A stretch of 64,000 bases of DNA from Klebsiella michiganensis (GTDB lineage: Bacteria; Pseudomonadota; Gammaproteobacteria; Enterobacterales; Enterobacteriaceae), in contig CP011077.1 in assembly GCA_000963575.1 (NCBI GenBank), forward strand, positions 4,774,001 to 4,838,000, read 5' to 3'. The position numbers and the translations under genes were made by a program. Under the pieces are notes generated by a model. That model saw only the letters and a program-made list of their open reading frames with translations. It searched no databases and had not been told where the DNA came from. Shown in pieces: positions 40,998 through 49,545 of the stretch; position 1 is the first letter of the stretch, and the number at the start of each line of letters is the position of its first letter.

Positions 40998-42503
40998 ATG
41001 ACCGAGCCACAATTCATGTCACGTAAAGCCCGAGCCGTAGATATTCCCGCCATTGGCGAGCTTGATCGCCGCAGCGGACAGCTTAGTTTGCAGTTAGCCA
41101 AAGCGCTGAAAAAGGCCATTCATAAAGGCGAGCTGAAAAGCGGCGACCTGCTGCCCTCCACCCGCGTGTTGTCGGGCGCACTCAGCGTGGCACGCGGCAC
41201 CGTGCTGGAGGCGTTTGAGCAGCTGGTAGCGGAAGGATTTCTGGAGTCAAAACACGGTTCCGGTACCCGCGTGGCCTACGCCCCGGAAAGCCCGCAGCCC
41301 ATGCCAGCGGCTCATTCAGCAGCCGCTATCCCGCTTTCCGCCCAGGCACAGGCCTTTGCCAGAGTCGGCGAACAGCTCAAAACGCTGGCGCCGAAGCCGT
41401 TTGCCGTTTCTGTTCCGGTCGGGGACACGGCCCCGGACGACGTGTGGCGCAGGCTCGGCAACCGCATTCGGGCGCGGGGGGCCGGTGCCCCGTCGGGCTA
41501 TGCCGACCCGCAGGGCGTCCTGGTGCTGCGCGAAGCCATCTGTGAATATGTGAGAAAGTCGCGCTCGGTGCGCTGTACCCCGGCACAGGTCATCATCACC
41601 TCCGGCAACCAGCACGGTCTGTACCTGACGCTGCAAATCCTGCTGGAGGCGGGCGATACCGTCTGGATGGAAGAGCCGGGTTACCCAGGCGCGACCTCGC
41701 TGTTTGAGACGATGTTCCGCGACCGAAAAATGGTCAGAGTGGCCGTTGACGACGAAGGGCTGGACGTGGAGCTAGGCAAAAGGCTGGCCCCCAACGCCCG
41801 CGCTGCATTTGTCACCCCCTCGCACCAGTACCCGTTAGGCATGCCGCTCAGCATGTCCCGCCGTGCGGCCTTGCTTGAGTGGGCACAGGCCAACCAGGCC
41901 TGGATTATTGAAGACGATTACGACAGCGAGATGCGCTACGCGGGCCATCCGTTCCCGGCGCTGCAGGGCCTGGGGCCGGAAAACGTTATCTACCTCGGCA
42001 CCTTCAGCAAAATCCTCTTCCCGTCGCTGCGCCTCGGCTACGCCGTGGTGCCAGAGCAGCTGGTTTCCGCCTTCTGCGGGGCGCGCATTTTGATGGACAG
42101 ACAGCCACCCGGTGCCGACCAGCACGTCCTGGCGAGCTTTATTTCAGAGGGTCATCTCGATCGTCATCTGCGTAAAATGCGTAGTGTTTATGCCGAAAAA
42201 CGCCGCGTGCTGATGGCGGCGGTAGACCAGTACATTTCCCCGGACGTGGCCTGGCTTCAGCCCTGCGACCAGGGCATGCACATGGTACTTTGGCTGCGCC
42301 AGGGCCTGGACGATCATCTGGTTGTGGAACAGGCGATGCGGGCCGGGATTGCCGTTCGCGCGGTGTCGCACATGTTTACGCCAGAGAGGCAGAAGTCCGG
42401 CATTCTGCTGGGGCTCGGCGGCTACAGCGACGAAGAGATCGTTCGTGCCGTGCAGCGCCTGAATGAAGTGCTATGCTCTAGTGCAACCCTGATTACGCCA
42501 TAA
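40998..42503 (+). CDS. MocR/PdxR-family regulator
   Basis: A 501-residue regulator with an N-terminal GntR-type winged helix (LQLAKALKKAIHKGELKSGD then LSGALSVARGTVLEAFEQLV) and a C-terminal aminotransferase-like domain. The PLP Lys is in GTFSKILFPSLRLGYAV, and IIEDDYDSEMRYAGHPF is present. It resembles the MocR at 22025 in architecture but not closely in sequence. The divergent PaiB-like flavoprotein is the probable target. A clpP-like gene starts 19 bp downstream and may be co-transcribed. Start ATG 40998 or 41016; neither has a strong ribosome site. Confidence 0.85.
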   Translation: MTEPQFMSRKARAVDIPAIGELDRRSGQLSLQLAKALKKAIHKGELKSGDLLPSTRVLSGALSVARGTVLEAFEQLVAEGFLESKHGSGTRVAYAPESPQPMPAAHSAAAIPLSAQAQAFARVGEQLKTLAPKPFAVSVPVGDTAPDDVWRRLGNRIRARGAGAPSGYADPQGVLVLREAICEYVRKSRSVRCTPAQVIITSGNQHGLYLTLQILLEAGDTVWMEEPGYPGATSLFETMFRDRKMVRVAVDDEGLDVELGKRLAPNARAAFVTPSHQYPLGMPLSMSRRAALLEWAQANQAWIIEDDYDSEMRYAGHPFPALQGLGPENVIYLGTFSKILFPSLRLGYAVVPEQLVSAFCGARILMDRQPPGADQHVLASFISEGHLDRHLRKMRSVYAEKRRVLMAAVDQYISPDVAWLQPCDQGMHMVLWLRQGLDDHLVVEQAMRAGIAVRAVSHMFTPERQKSGILLGLGGYSDEEIVRAVQRLNEVLCSSATLITP

Positions 42504-42522
42504 AACTGGCAGGAGCCTGATT

Positions 42523-43128
42523 ATGCTTACCTATTTAGAAAAAGATGAACCTGAAGAAAGCGCTACCCCCGCCAATGCATCAGGGCTGATGCAGCAAAAA
42601 ATGCTGGATTCCCGCTCGATTATTATCTCCGGTGAAATCACTCAGGCGATCACCAAAGAGGTGGTCTCTCAGCTTTTGCTGCTGCAGAGCATTAACGACA
42701 AGCCTATCAAACTGTACCTCAACAGCCAGGGCGGCCACGTTGAGGCGGCGGATACCATTCATGACGTGATCAAATTCATCAAGCCGGAAGTGCATATCAT
42801 CGGCACCGGCTGGGTTGCCAGCGCCGGGATCACCATCTTCCTCGCGGCGGACAAAAAGCACCGCTATTCGCTGCCAAATACGCGTTTTATGATCCACCAG
42901 CCGCTGGGCGGCGTGCGCGGCCAGGCAACGGACATTGAGATAGAAGCCAGAGAAATTATTCGCATGCACGAGCGCGTGAATAAGATGATTGCCGAGGCTA
43001 CCGGCCAGCCGCTGGAGAAGGTGAAACAGGACACCGACCGTAACTACTGGATGTCGCCGAAAGAAGCTATCGACTATGGCATTGTCGGCAAAGTCATTAG
43101 CAGCTTCTCCGAACTGAATATCGACTAA
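42523..43128 (+). CDS. ClpP-like serine peptidase paralogue
   Basis: A 201-residue ClpP-family protein, not the main clpP (no clpX nearby). The oxyanion-hole motif LNSQGGHVEAADTIHD, nucleophile Ser100 in GWVASAGITIF, and His125 in RFMIHQPLGG are intact. The third position differs: where E. coli has Asp in DTERDRFLS, this protein has Asn174 in DTDRNYWMS. Listeria ClpP1 is known to have Asn there. There is no obvious propeptide. AGGAGCCTGATT precedes the ATG. It follows a MocR gene by 19 bp and ends at a terminator. Partner unfoldase and substrates unknown. Confidence 0.88.
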   Translation: MLTYLEKDEPEESATPANASGLMQQKMLDSRSIIISGEITQAITKEVVSQLLLLQSINDKPIKLYLNSQGGHVEAADTIHDVIKFIKPEVHIIGTGWVASAGITIFLAADKKHRYSLPNTRFMIHQPLGGVRGQATDIEIEAREIIRMHERVNKMIAEATGQPLEKVKQDTDRNYWMSPKEAIDYGIVGKVISSFSELNID

Positions 43129-43137
43129 TCCCTGAAC

Positions 43138-43162
43138 AACCGCCTTCACCGGCGGTTTTGCT
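43138..43162 (+). terminator. Terminator of the clpP-like gene
   Basis: AACCGCC (43138-43144) and GGCGGTT (43151-43157) form a stem followed by TTGCTTTT. It begins 9 bases after the stop and overlaps the end of the convergent DMT gene region. Confidence 0.85.
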
Positions 43163-43163
43163 T

Positions 43164-44066
43164 TTAGCGAGAAAAACGCTTCGCGCCGAAAACGCAAACC
43201 AGCACGCCCAGCATCACCGCGATCATCGACGCATGCACTTCTTCATGAAGCACCAGTCCGGCAAGCAACAGGCCAAAGAATGGCTGCAGCAATTGAAGCT
43301 GTCCGACGGCGGCAATTCCCCCCAGCGCAAGCCCGCGATACCAGAAAATAAACCCTATCCACATACTGAACAGCGACACATAACCCAGCGATATCCATGC
43401 CTGAACGCTGATAGCGGCTCCCGCCACCGGGACGGTAAAAGCTGCGGCCACGGCACTAAGAGGCAGGGAAATAACCAAAGCCCACGAAATTACCTGCCAG
43501 TCTCCTAACCGCCGGGTCAGCACCGCGCCTTCAGCGTAGCCCAGCCCGCACAGCGCAATGGCCCCCAGCATCAAGGCATCGCCCTGCCAGGTACTCGCCG
43601 TCCCATGGCTCAAAGCAAAGCCCGCCACCAGCGCAGCACCCGCCAGAGAAAACAGCCAGAAAATCGCTTTTGGCCTTTCTCCTCCACGCAACACGCCAAA
43701 ACAGGCGGTCGCCAGCGGCAACAGGCCGATATAAACCAGCGAATGCGCGGAAGTGGTGTGCTGCAACGCCAACGCCGTCAGCAGCGGGAAACCCAGCACT
43801 ACGCCGACTGCCACCAGGCAAAGTGCCAGCCAGTCCTGCCGCTGCGGACGGGGCTGCCGTAAAATCAGCAGCGTTCCGGCCGCCATCAGCGCAGCCAGCG
43901 TGGCTCGTATCGCCGTCAGAAAAATGGGATCAAGCTCCAGCACGGCAACACGCGTTGCCGGCAGCGAACCGCTGAAAATTAACATCCCCAGAAAGCCGCT
44001 GATCCAGCCTCGGGTTTGTGGGTGGGTTGTCGGCTGGCTTAGCGACAGCGTGCTTTTGGTATGCAT
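43164..44066 (-). CDS. EamA/DMT-superfamily exporter
   Basis: A 300-residue inner-membrane protein with ten hydrophobic segments in two EamA repeats, typical of drug/metabolite transporters such as RhaT/EamA relatives. The first repeat includes GFLGMLIFSGSLPATRVAVL and the second ALCGLGYAEGAVLTRRLGDW. Start at the ATG at 44066 (MHTKSTLSL) with TGGAGCCGCT before it; a second ATG five codons upstream is possible. Substrate unknown. Convergent with the clpP-like gene. Similar exporters often sit near MocR regulators, but here the two are separated by clpP. Confidence 0.85.
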   Translation of the reverse strand: MHTKSTLSLSQPTTHPQTRGWISGFLGMLIFSGSLPATRVAVLELDPIFLTAIRATLAALMAAGTLLILRQPRPQRQDWLALCLVAVGVVLGFPLLTALALQHTTSAHSLVYIGLLPLATACFGVLRGGERPKAIFWLFSLAGAALVAGFALSHGTASTWQGDALMLGAIALCGLGYAEGAVLTRRLGDWQVISWALVISLPLSAVAAAFTVPVAGAAISVQAWISLGYVSLFSMWIGFIFWYRGLALGGIAAVGQLQLLQPFFGLLLAGLVLHEEVHASMIAVMLGVLVCVFGAKRFSR

Positions 44067-44353
44067 AGCGGCTCCAGGCATTCAGATTGGCTTTCCATTC
44101 TGCGCGAATGCCGCCCGGCAGACAGATCCACAATGAACCAGAATCACCAGACCACCATAATTCCTGCCTGACAAAGAAGAAAATCTATCTCGCCAGTCAA
44201 GATTAAGTCATTTGTTAACCCTCGTTTCGATTCACATAATGCGCCAACACGGAGAGGCAATCGGCAGCCTTTTTCTTCTTCGCTTTGCCGCCCGCCTCTC
44301 CCTTATCTCCGCTCGTGCAACGGCATGAGCCACACAACAAGAGGCAGTCCATC

Positions 44354-44635
44354 ATGGCTTATTTGCAAATCACCCTTGATATCAGCACACAAAATCGCGC
44401 CGCCGCGGCGGGTGTTTACCAGCAGTACAAAGCGACTTTCCTGGCCACCATCGACGGCGCGACCACTAAAGAATTGCTGGTCCGCGAGCAGGACGTCCAG
44501 GTACTGCACGGCTTTAACACCGCCGCCCAGGCCGAAGCCTATCTGAGTTCTGACCTGTTTACCCGGGACGTGGTTGAGGCGCTGACACCCTTCCTGAACG
44601 CCGCCCCGGAAATCCGCATTTATAGCGTGGCCTGA
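44354..44635 (+). CDS. Small dimeric alpha-beta barrel protein (monooxygenase-like)
   Basis: A 93-residue protein starting MAYLQITLDISTQNRAAAAG. Length and the FLATIDGATTKELLVREQD to FNTAAQAEAYLSSDLF pattern suggest a ferredoxin-like alpha-beta barrel, as in antibiotic-biosynthesis monooxygenase domains; I do not recognise a named family. GAGGCAG lies upstream of the ATG at 44354; the frame extends 23 codons upstream without a site. It is 20 bp ahead of a carboxymuconolactone-decarboxylase-like gene and clearly in the same transcript. Confidence 0.7.
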   Translation: MAYLQITLDISTQNRAAAAGVYQQYKATFLATIDGATTKELLVREQDVQVLHGFNTAAQAEAYLSSDLFTRDVVEALTPFLNAAPEIRIYSVA

Positions 44636-44655
44636 GATTAACTGAAGAGGTTTAT

Positions 44656-45000
44656 ATGTTGCTGAACTGGAATGAACATCGTGAAGAATTGTTGGGTGTG
44701 GTTGGCGATTACGCGAAGCTGCAACCGGAGTTTATGAAGGGGTTGATGAAGATGGATGCAGGCGCTTCCGCGATGGGCCACCTGGATGCCAAAACCCATG
44801 AGCTGATTGCGCTGGCGGTGGCGATCACCACCCGCTGTGACGGCTGCCTGTCAGTGCACGTTAAAGCCGCAGCGAAACACGGCGCAACCCGGGAAGAGAT
44901 TGCCGAAGCGCTGGCGGTCGCCATTTCGCTGAACACCGGGGCGGCGCTAACCTACACCGCTCACGCCCTGGATGCATTCGACGCCTTGCCAAAAGCCTGA
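44656..45000 (+). CDS. AhpD-like carboxymuconolactone decarboxylase family protein
   Basis: A 114-residue protein of the CMD/AhpD family. The redox motif Cys61-X2-Cys64-X3-His68 is intact in TTRCDGCLSVHVKAAAKHG, pointing to peroxidase or thiol-redox activity rather than decarboxylation. TGAAGAGG precedes the ATG. Second gene of the small cluster with the barrel protein upstream; a terminator follows, then an alcohol dehydrogenase gene. A role in handling reactive carbonyl or peroxide species is inferred from the neighbours only. Confidence 0.85.
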   Translation: MLLNWNEHREELLGVVGDYAKLQPEFMKGLMKMDAGASAMGHLDAKTHELIALAVAITTRCDGCLSVHVKAAAKHGATREEIAEALAVAISLNTGAALTYTAHALDAFDALPKA

Positions 45001-45004
45001 GCCT

Positions 45005-45037
45005 AAACGGCACCCTTCCTGAGGGTGCCGTTTTTTT
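45005..45037 (+). terminator. Terminator after the AhpD-like gene
   Basis: AAACGGCACCC (45005-45015) pairs with GGGTGCCGTTT (45023-45033), followed by further T. It stands between the CMD gene and the dehydrogenase gene 16 bp later, so partial read-through is possible. Confidence 0.9.
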
Positions 45038-45052
45038 CACCGGAGAAACTCA

Positions 45053-46087
45053 ATGACCTACAAAGCGATGCAGGCCAGCGGCAACGGCAGTCTGACACTT
45101 GTCGAACGCCCTGTGCCTCAGCCGGGTACCGGCGAAGTGCTGATAAAAATCGAAGCCTGCGGCATCTGTGGCGCTGACGGCGGCGTTATCGACGGCGGGG
45201 AAAAGAATGTGGTTTACCCGCGCATACCCGGGCATGAAGTTGTCGGCACCTTGCTTAAACTCGGCGGCGGCGTGCCGTCCGGCCTGCGCATCGGCCAGCG
45301 GGTTGGGGTCGGCAGGCTGGGCGGGCACTGTAACGCATGCGACGCCTGCCGTCGCGGCGAGTTCACGCTTTGCAGCCATCAGCCGATCGTCGGCAGTTCA
45401 CAAGACGGCGGCTATGCCGAAATGATGCTGGCGAAGGCGACCGGCCTTGTGGCTATCCCGGATGAGCTAAGCGCAGTTACCGCCGCACCGCTGCTCTGCG
45501 CCGGAATAGCCACCTTTAACGCCGTGCGTAAGTCAGGCGCTCAGCCCGGTGACAGCATCGCCATTCTCGGCATTGGCGGCTTAGGGCACCTTGCCGTGCA
45601 ATACGCAGCCAGAATGGGGTTTCGGGTAATCGCCATCGGGCGCGGAAGCGATAAAGCGCAAGCTACGCTGGCGTTGGGCGCCAGTGATTATCTCGATAGC
45701 ACCATAGCCAAGCCTGCTGAAGCGCTGAAAAAAATCGGCGGCGTAAAAACGATCCTCACCACGGCGACGGACAGTGCTATCGCGTCCTCTCTGCTGCCCG
45801 CCCTGCAACCAAAAGGCAAACTGATGGTGCTCGGGGTTGGTCAGCAACCGCTGATGCTTTCACCGGGGATGCTGGTTGGCCGTGAGTTGTCCGTCGAAGG
45901 CTCGCTGACCGGCACGCCTTACGAAACGGAAAGCGCCCTGCGTTTTAGCCTGCGGAACAACGTGCAACCGATGACGGAAATATTCCCGCTGGAGCAGGCC
46001 AACGAAGCATGGCAAAAAATGAAGTCGGGCAAGGCGCGATTTCGCCTGGTGCTGACGATGGATAACCCGCCGGCCGTTTTTAATTAA
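45053..46087 (+). CDS. Zinc-dependent alcohol dehydrogenase
   Basis: A 344-residue medium-chain dehydrogenase. Catalytic-zinc ligands are Cys36 (EACGICGAD), His61-Glu62 (PGHEVVG), and a further Cys near 150 (LLCAGIAT). The structural zinc site is Cys93, 96, 99 and 107 (CNACDACRRGEFTLC). The nucleotide fold has GIGGLGHLAVQYA. It resembles AdhA/AdhP-type dehydrogenases that act on small alcohols or aldehydes. GGAGAAACTCA precedes the ATG. It has no regulator beside it and may be read through from the CMD gene. Confidence 0.9.
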   Translation: MTYKAMQASGNGSLTLVERPVPQPGTGEVLIKIEACGICGADGGVIDGGEKNVVYPRIPGHEVVGTLLKLGGGVPSGLRIGQRVGVGRLGGHCNACDACRRGEFTLCSHQPIVGSSQDGGYAEMMLAKATGLVAIPDELSAVTAAPLLCAGIATFNAVRKSGAQPGDSIAILGIGGLGHLAVQYAARMGFRVIAIGRGSDKAQATLALGASDYLDSTIAKPAEALKKIGGVKTILTTATDSAIASSLLPALQPKGKLMVLGVGQQPLMLSPGMLVGRELSVEGSLTGTPYETESALRFSLRNNVQPMTEIFPLEQANEAWQKMKSGKARFRLVLTMDNPPAVFN

Positions 46088-46166
46088 AAATTTTTCTGCC
46101 TGATTTTCAGTCTCGCGTGACCTCTCTGAAGCAGTACTTCTTGTGACTCACCTTCAGGGATACATC

Positions 46167-48719
46167 ATGATGATAAAAAATAACGGAAAGGCTACGGCCA
46201 TTTCCGACGCGAGCCAACCTGCACAGCTCCCTCGCGCCCCGCTTGCGTCCGGCATTGCTTTATCCGGCCTGCTGGCGCTGGCAACCGGTTTGCCAACGTT
46301 TTCCTCGGCGGCAGAAACCTCCTCAGCCACCAGTCAGGCGTTTTCCGTGCCTGCCGGGCCTCTGAGCGGCGCCCTGCAAACGCTGGCGAATGACGCCAAC
46401 GTGATGCTGGTCTTCACCCCGGACCAAACGTCAAACAAAACGACCTCTGGCCTCAAGGGGACTTATTCCGTACAAAGCGCGTTTGATCGCCTGCTGGCGG
46501 GCAGCGGCCTGCAAGCCGTTCGCGACGGCAACAGCTATCGGCTTGTCTCCCTGCCGGCAGCCGCCGGTGAAGCCGCACCGATTATTGTGCCGGAGCTTTC
46601 CGTGCTCAGCGGCCTGGATGACAGCGTTGTTGCCGGGCGCTCAACGCTTAAAAAAGAAAATATCGAACGTATTCAGGCCGATAACGTCGCCGCCCTGCTG
46701 GATAAACTGCCGGGTGTCTCTTCCGCCGGCTCACCGCGTCCGGGCGGGCAGAGCCTGAATATCTGGGGTATGGGCGGTATGGAAGATATTAAAGTGACCC
46801 TGGACGGGGCGCCTAAAGGATTTGAGAAATACCGCCAGGGGTCGGTGTTTATCGAACCGGAGCTTATCAAGCAGATCGACGTCGATAAGGGCCCGTTTAA
46901 CCTTGCCAACGGCAACGGTGGTTTCGGCGGCAGCATTAAAATCGTCACCAAAGATGCGGCCGACCTCTTGCAGCCCGGTGAAAACTTTGGCGGCATGCTG
47001 AAGTACGGCTTCCACACCAACGACAACCAAAATATCTACAGCGGCGCGCTGTACGGCAGAACGCCGGAGGGCTTTGCCGACGGCATGCTCTACGCCAGCA
47101 AACGCGACGGCGGCAATATTACCCGTCCGGACGGCACCCGTTTCGACTATTCCGCCAACCGCCAGGGCACCTGGCTGGCAAAAACCAACCTCTACCTGAC
47201 CGACGCGCAGACGCTGACGCTTTCTGCCATGCGCTCGGACTCAACCGGCTGGCAGCCCTTCGCCGCCAAACGTGACGACATTGCCTCTCCCAGCCAGGCT
47301 GAAGTCGATAAATACGGGTTAGACGAAGCCTGGCGCAGGAAACTGGTGTACCGCAACCAGACCGATGAAAACTACGCCGTGAAGTGGAACCTGGCGCCCG
47401 CAGACCAGCCGTGGCTGGATCTGACGCTGAGCTACGCTTACTCCAAAACCAAACAGCATGATACCCGCCCCGACTCCGCCGGAGCCTCCAGCTTCCTGGG
47501 CTCGCTCGGTAATGAGAGCTGGGTGGATTACAAAGACAACCTGGTGGAGGTGAGTAACAAGAGCCGCTTCAGCACCGGGCCGGTAGATCACCTGCTGGAA
47601 ATCGGCGCAAGCTGGCATAAGAATCAACGTAATGCGCTGATGTATTACCCGGGCTATAAGAAGAACGCCGCCTACAACTACGGCTACTTCCAGCCATACT
47701 ACATGCCCGCCGGGGAGCAGCAAACGCGCGGCCTGTATCTGCAGGACAGCATGACGCTCGGCAGCGTCACCGTGACGCCGGGCGTGCGCTACGACAGCGT
47801 CACCAACACCGGGGAGCCGAACATCGCCCGGATGTACAACAGCAGCGATCCTAAAGTCGGCCACGACTACAGCAGCAAAAGTTACCACGGCTTTACGCCT
47901 GCGCTTGGTCTGGTCTGGAAGGCCACGCCGAATGTGTCGCTGTTTGCCGATGTCACCCGCACATGGCGGGCGCCGACCATTGATGAGCAGTACACCGTGC
48001 AGTACGCGCTGTCTAACGTGTCCGGCTCCAGCCGCGATCTGAAAGTGGAAACCATCAACAGCGTTCGCGGCGGCATGATCCTGAACTTCAATAATTTGCT
48101 GGCGGACGACGACAGCGTACAAATTCGCACCACGCTATTCCGCAACCGCGGCAAAGACGAAATATTCTACCGTCGGGGCGTGCTGTGCGAGGCGCAGTCA
48201 GTGAACAGCAATGCCAAATGCGGATCGCCGCTGTCGAACTACCGTAACCTGCCGGGCTACACCATCCAGGGGCTGGAAATTGAGTCGTTTTACGACAGCC
48301 GCCGTATCTTTGGCAGCTTCTCGTTCTCCACTATCCGTGGACAGCGTGACGCTTCACCACGCGACCCGTGGGGCAACCAAACCTGGCTCGCAGAAATTCC
48401 GCCAGTCACCGCCCACACGACGCTGGGCGTCAAAGCCCCGGAGTGGAACATGACGTTTGGCTGGACCATGGACATGGTGCGTAAGCAGGATCGCTCGCCG
48501 AAGGATGGTGACCCGTTAGCAGGCATCTGGGCGCTGCCAAAAACCAGTGGCTACGCGCTGCAGGGGCTGTTTGCTTCCTGGCAGCCGGAGCAGGTGAAAG
48601 GCATGGAGGCCCGTATTGCCGTCGATAACCTGTTTAACACCGACTACTACCCGTACCTGGGCGAATCCGTCTCCGGTATCGGCCGCAACATCAAGCTAAG
48701 TATTTCGCAGAAATTCTAA
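46167..48719 (+). CDS. STN-containing TonB-dependent receptor, haem-receptor-like
   Basis: An 850-residue outer-membrane receptor. A long leader with the hydrophobic core LASGIALSGLLALATGLPTF is followed by an STN (secretin/TonB short N-terminal) signalling domain at about 59-127, a likely TonB box (VPELSVLSG, about 141-149), a plug with GMGGMEDIKVTLDGAPKG, and a 22-strand barrel ending in Phe (SISQKF). WRAPTIDEQY and RDLKVET correspond to the FRAP and NPDL boxes of haem receptors, but no His lies between them. Start ATG 46167 (MMIKNNGKATAI) has AGGGATACATC; a GTG eight codons upstream is open. Followed by sigma, anti-sigma and TonB genes, as in HasR systems. Confidence 0.88.
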   Translation: MMIKNNGKATAISDASQPAQLPRAPLASGIALSGLLALATGLPTFSSAAETSSATSQAFSVPAGPLSGALQTLANDANVMLVFTPDQTSNKTTSGLKGTYSVQSAFDRLLAGSGLQAVRDGNSYRLVSLPAAAGEAAPIIVPELSVLSGLDDSVVAGRSTLKKENIERIQADNVAALLDKLPGVSSAGSPRPGGQSLNIWGMGGMEDIKVTLDGAPKGFEKYRQGSVFIEPELIKQIDVDKGPFNLANGNGGFGGSIKIVTKDAADLLQPGENFGGMLKYGFHTNDNQNIYSGALYGRTPEGFADGMLYASKRDGGNITRPDGTRFDYSANRQGTWLAKTNLYLTDAQTLTLSAMRSDSTGWQPFAAKRDDIASPSQAEVDKYGLDEAWRRKLVYRNQTDENYAVKWNLAPADQPWLDLTLSYAYSKTKQHDTRPDSAGASSFLGSLGNESWVDYKDNLVEVSNKSRFSTGPVDHLLEIGASWHKNQRNALMYYPGYKKNAAYNYGYFQPYYMPAGEQQTRGLYLQDSMTLGSVTVTPGVRYDSVTNTGEPNIARMYNSSDPKVGHDYSSKSYHGFTPALGLVWKATPNVSLFADVTRTWRAPTIDEQYTVQYALSNVSGSSRDLKVETINSVRGGMILNFNNLLADDDSVQIRTTLFRNRGKDEIFYRRGVLCEAQSVNSNAKCGSPLSNYRNLPGYTIQGLEIESFYDSRRIFGSFSFSTIRGQRDASPRDPWGNQTWLAEIPPVTAHTTLGVKAPEWNMTFGWTMDMVRKQDRSPKDGDPLAGIWALPKTSGYALQGLFASWQPEQVKGMEARIAVDNLFNTDYYPYLGESVSGIGRNIKLSISQKF

Positions 48720-48731
48720 TGCCTCACCCGC

Positions 48732-48749
48732 AGCGCCAGCCATGGCGCT
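48732..48749. terminator. Hairpin after the receptor gene
   Basis: AGCGCCA-GCCA-TGGCGCT, a 7-bp stem 13 bases beyond the receptor stop, without a good T-run on either strand. A look-alike, AGCGCC/GGCGCT, lies at 48892-48909 and is followed by GCTTTTT, a better rightward terminator. Together they bracket repeat copy B. Confidence 0.6.
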
Positions 48750-48795
48750 GAAACTGATGACAAACTTAATGCGGATAAAAATTCCGCAATGTGTC

Positions 48796-48886
48796 GCCAG
48801 AAAAATAAACAGTAAAATCAATGTATTGATTTTCTACTGATAACCACAAAGAGGGAAAAACCACGCTTTTTCCCTCTTTGTCAGCA
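48796..48886. repeat. Two-hairpin intergenic repeat, copy B (inverted)
   Basis: Reading the minus strand: TGACAAAGAGGGAAAAAGCG, then TGGTTTTTCCCTCTTTGTGG, then AAAATCAAT/ATTGATTTT. This matches copy A at 23532-23640 part for part. Stems have compensating differences: copy A has ACAAAGAAGG, copy B ACAAAGAGGG with a perfect partner. It occupies most of the 331-bp gap between the receptor and the sigma gene. Confidence 0.75.
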
Positions 48887-48962
48887 ACCTAAGCGCCGCC
48901 CCTGGCGCTGCTTTTTCAGCGTCCGCTTCCCGGGCAAAAATAGATTAATACTTCGCAATCTC

Positions 48963-49007
48963 TTGACATAAAAATAGAGAAATGAAAATAATAATGATTA
49001 TCATTTC
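48963..49007 (+). promoter_or_regulatory. Fur-regulated promoter of the ECF sigma operon
   Basis: TTGACA (48963-48968) is followed 17-18 bp later by an AT-rich -10 region (AAATAA/AATAAT, 48986-48992). That overlaps GAAAATAATAATGATTATCA then TTTC (48984-49007), a near-palindromic Fur box. Iron-replete Fur should silence the sigma/anti-sigma/TonB genes. No such box is seen before the receptor gene. Confidence 0.88.
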
Positions 49008-49050
49008 AATAATTATCACGCCCTGATACCAATCAATGGTGAGTCACATC

Positions 49051-49545
49051 ATGTCCCGTTCCCAACAGGTTGCACATCAGCTTTACTGCGATCATCAGCG
49101 CTGGCTTTACCACTGGCTTCGCAATAAAGTCGGCTGCCCGGAACAGGCACAAGACCTGACTCAGGACACCTTCATCAATATTCTGGTCAGTCCCGATCTG
49201 GCCTCCATTCGCCAGCCGCGTCCTTTTCTTGCCACGGTTGCCAGAAGGCTGATTGCCAACCATTATCGCCGCAAGAAAATCGAAGAAGCCTGGCTGGATG
49301 CGCTGGCCGCCCAGCCGGAGATGGAACACCCTTCCCCTGAAACCAGGCTGCTGATTCTGGAAGTGCTGGAACAGATAGATGCGGCGCTGGACGGCCTGCC
49401 GCCGCAGGTGAGGGAAGCTTTTTTGCTGGCTCATCTGCAGGGGATGCGCTATTGCGATATCGCAGAGCGCCTGCGCGTCTCCAGCAGCTCCGTCAAGCAG
49501 TACCTCCAGCGCGCCAACCTGCACTGTTTCTTCGCCCTAAGCTAA
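49051..49545 (+). CDS. ECF sigma factor of the FecI/HasI type
   Basis: A 164-residue extracytoplasmic-function sigma factor. Region 2 has AQDLTQDTFINILVSPDL and FLATVARRLIANHYRRK; region 4 has LDGLPPQVREAFLLAHLQGM then YCDIAERLRVSSSSVKQYLQ. It should direct transcription of the upstream receptor gene when the receptor signals ligand. I choose the ATG at 49051 (MSRSQQVAHQ), with GGTGAG before it, over the ATG at 49036. Its TAA overlaps the next ATG (TAATG). The Fur-box promoter lies 44 bp upstream. Confidence 0.9.
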   Translation: MSRSQQVAHQLYCDHQRWLYHWLRNKVGCPEQAQDLTQDTFINILVSPDLASIRQPRPFLATVARRLIANHYRRKKIEEAWLDALAAQPEMEHPSPETRLLILEVLEQIDAALDGLPPQVREAFLLAHLQGMRYCDIAERLRVSSSSVKQYLQRANLHCFFALS

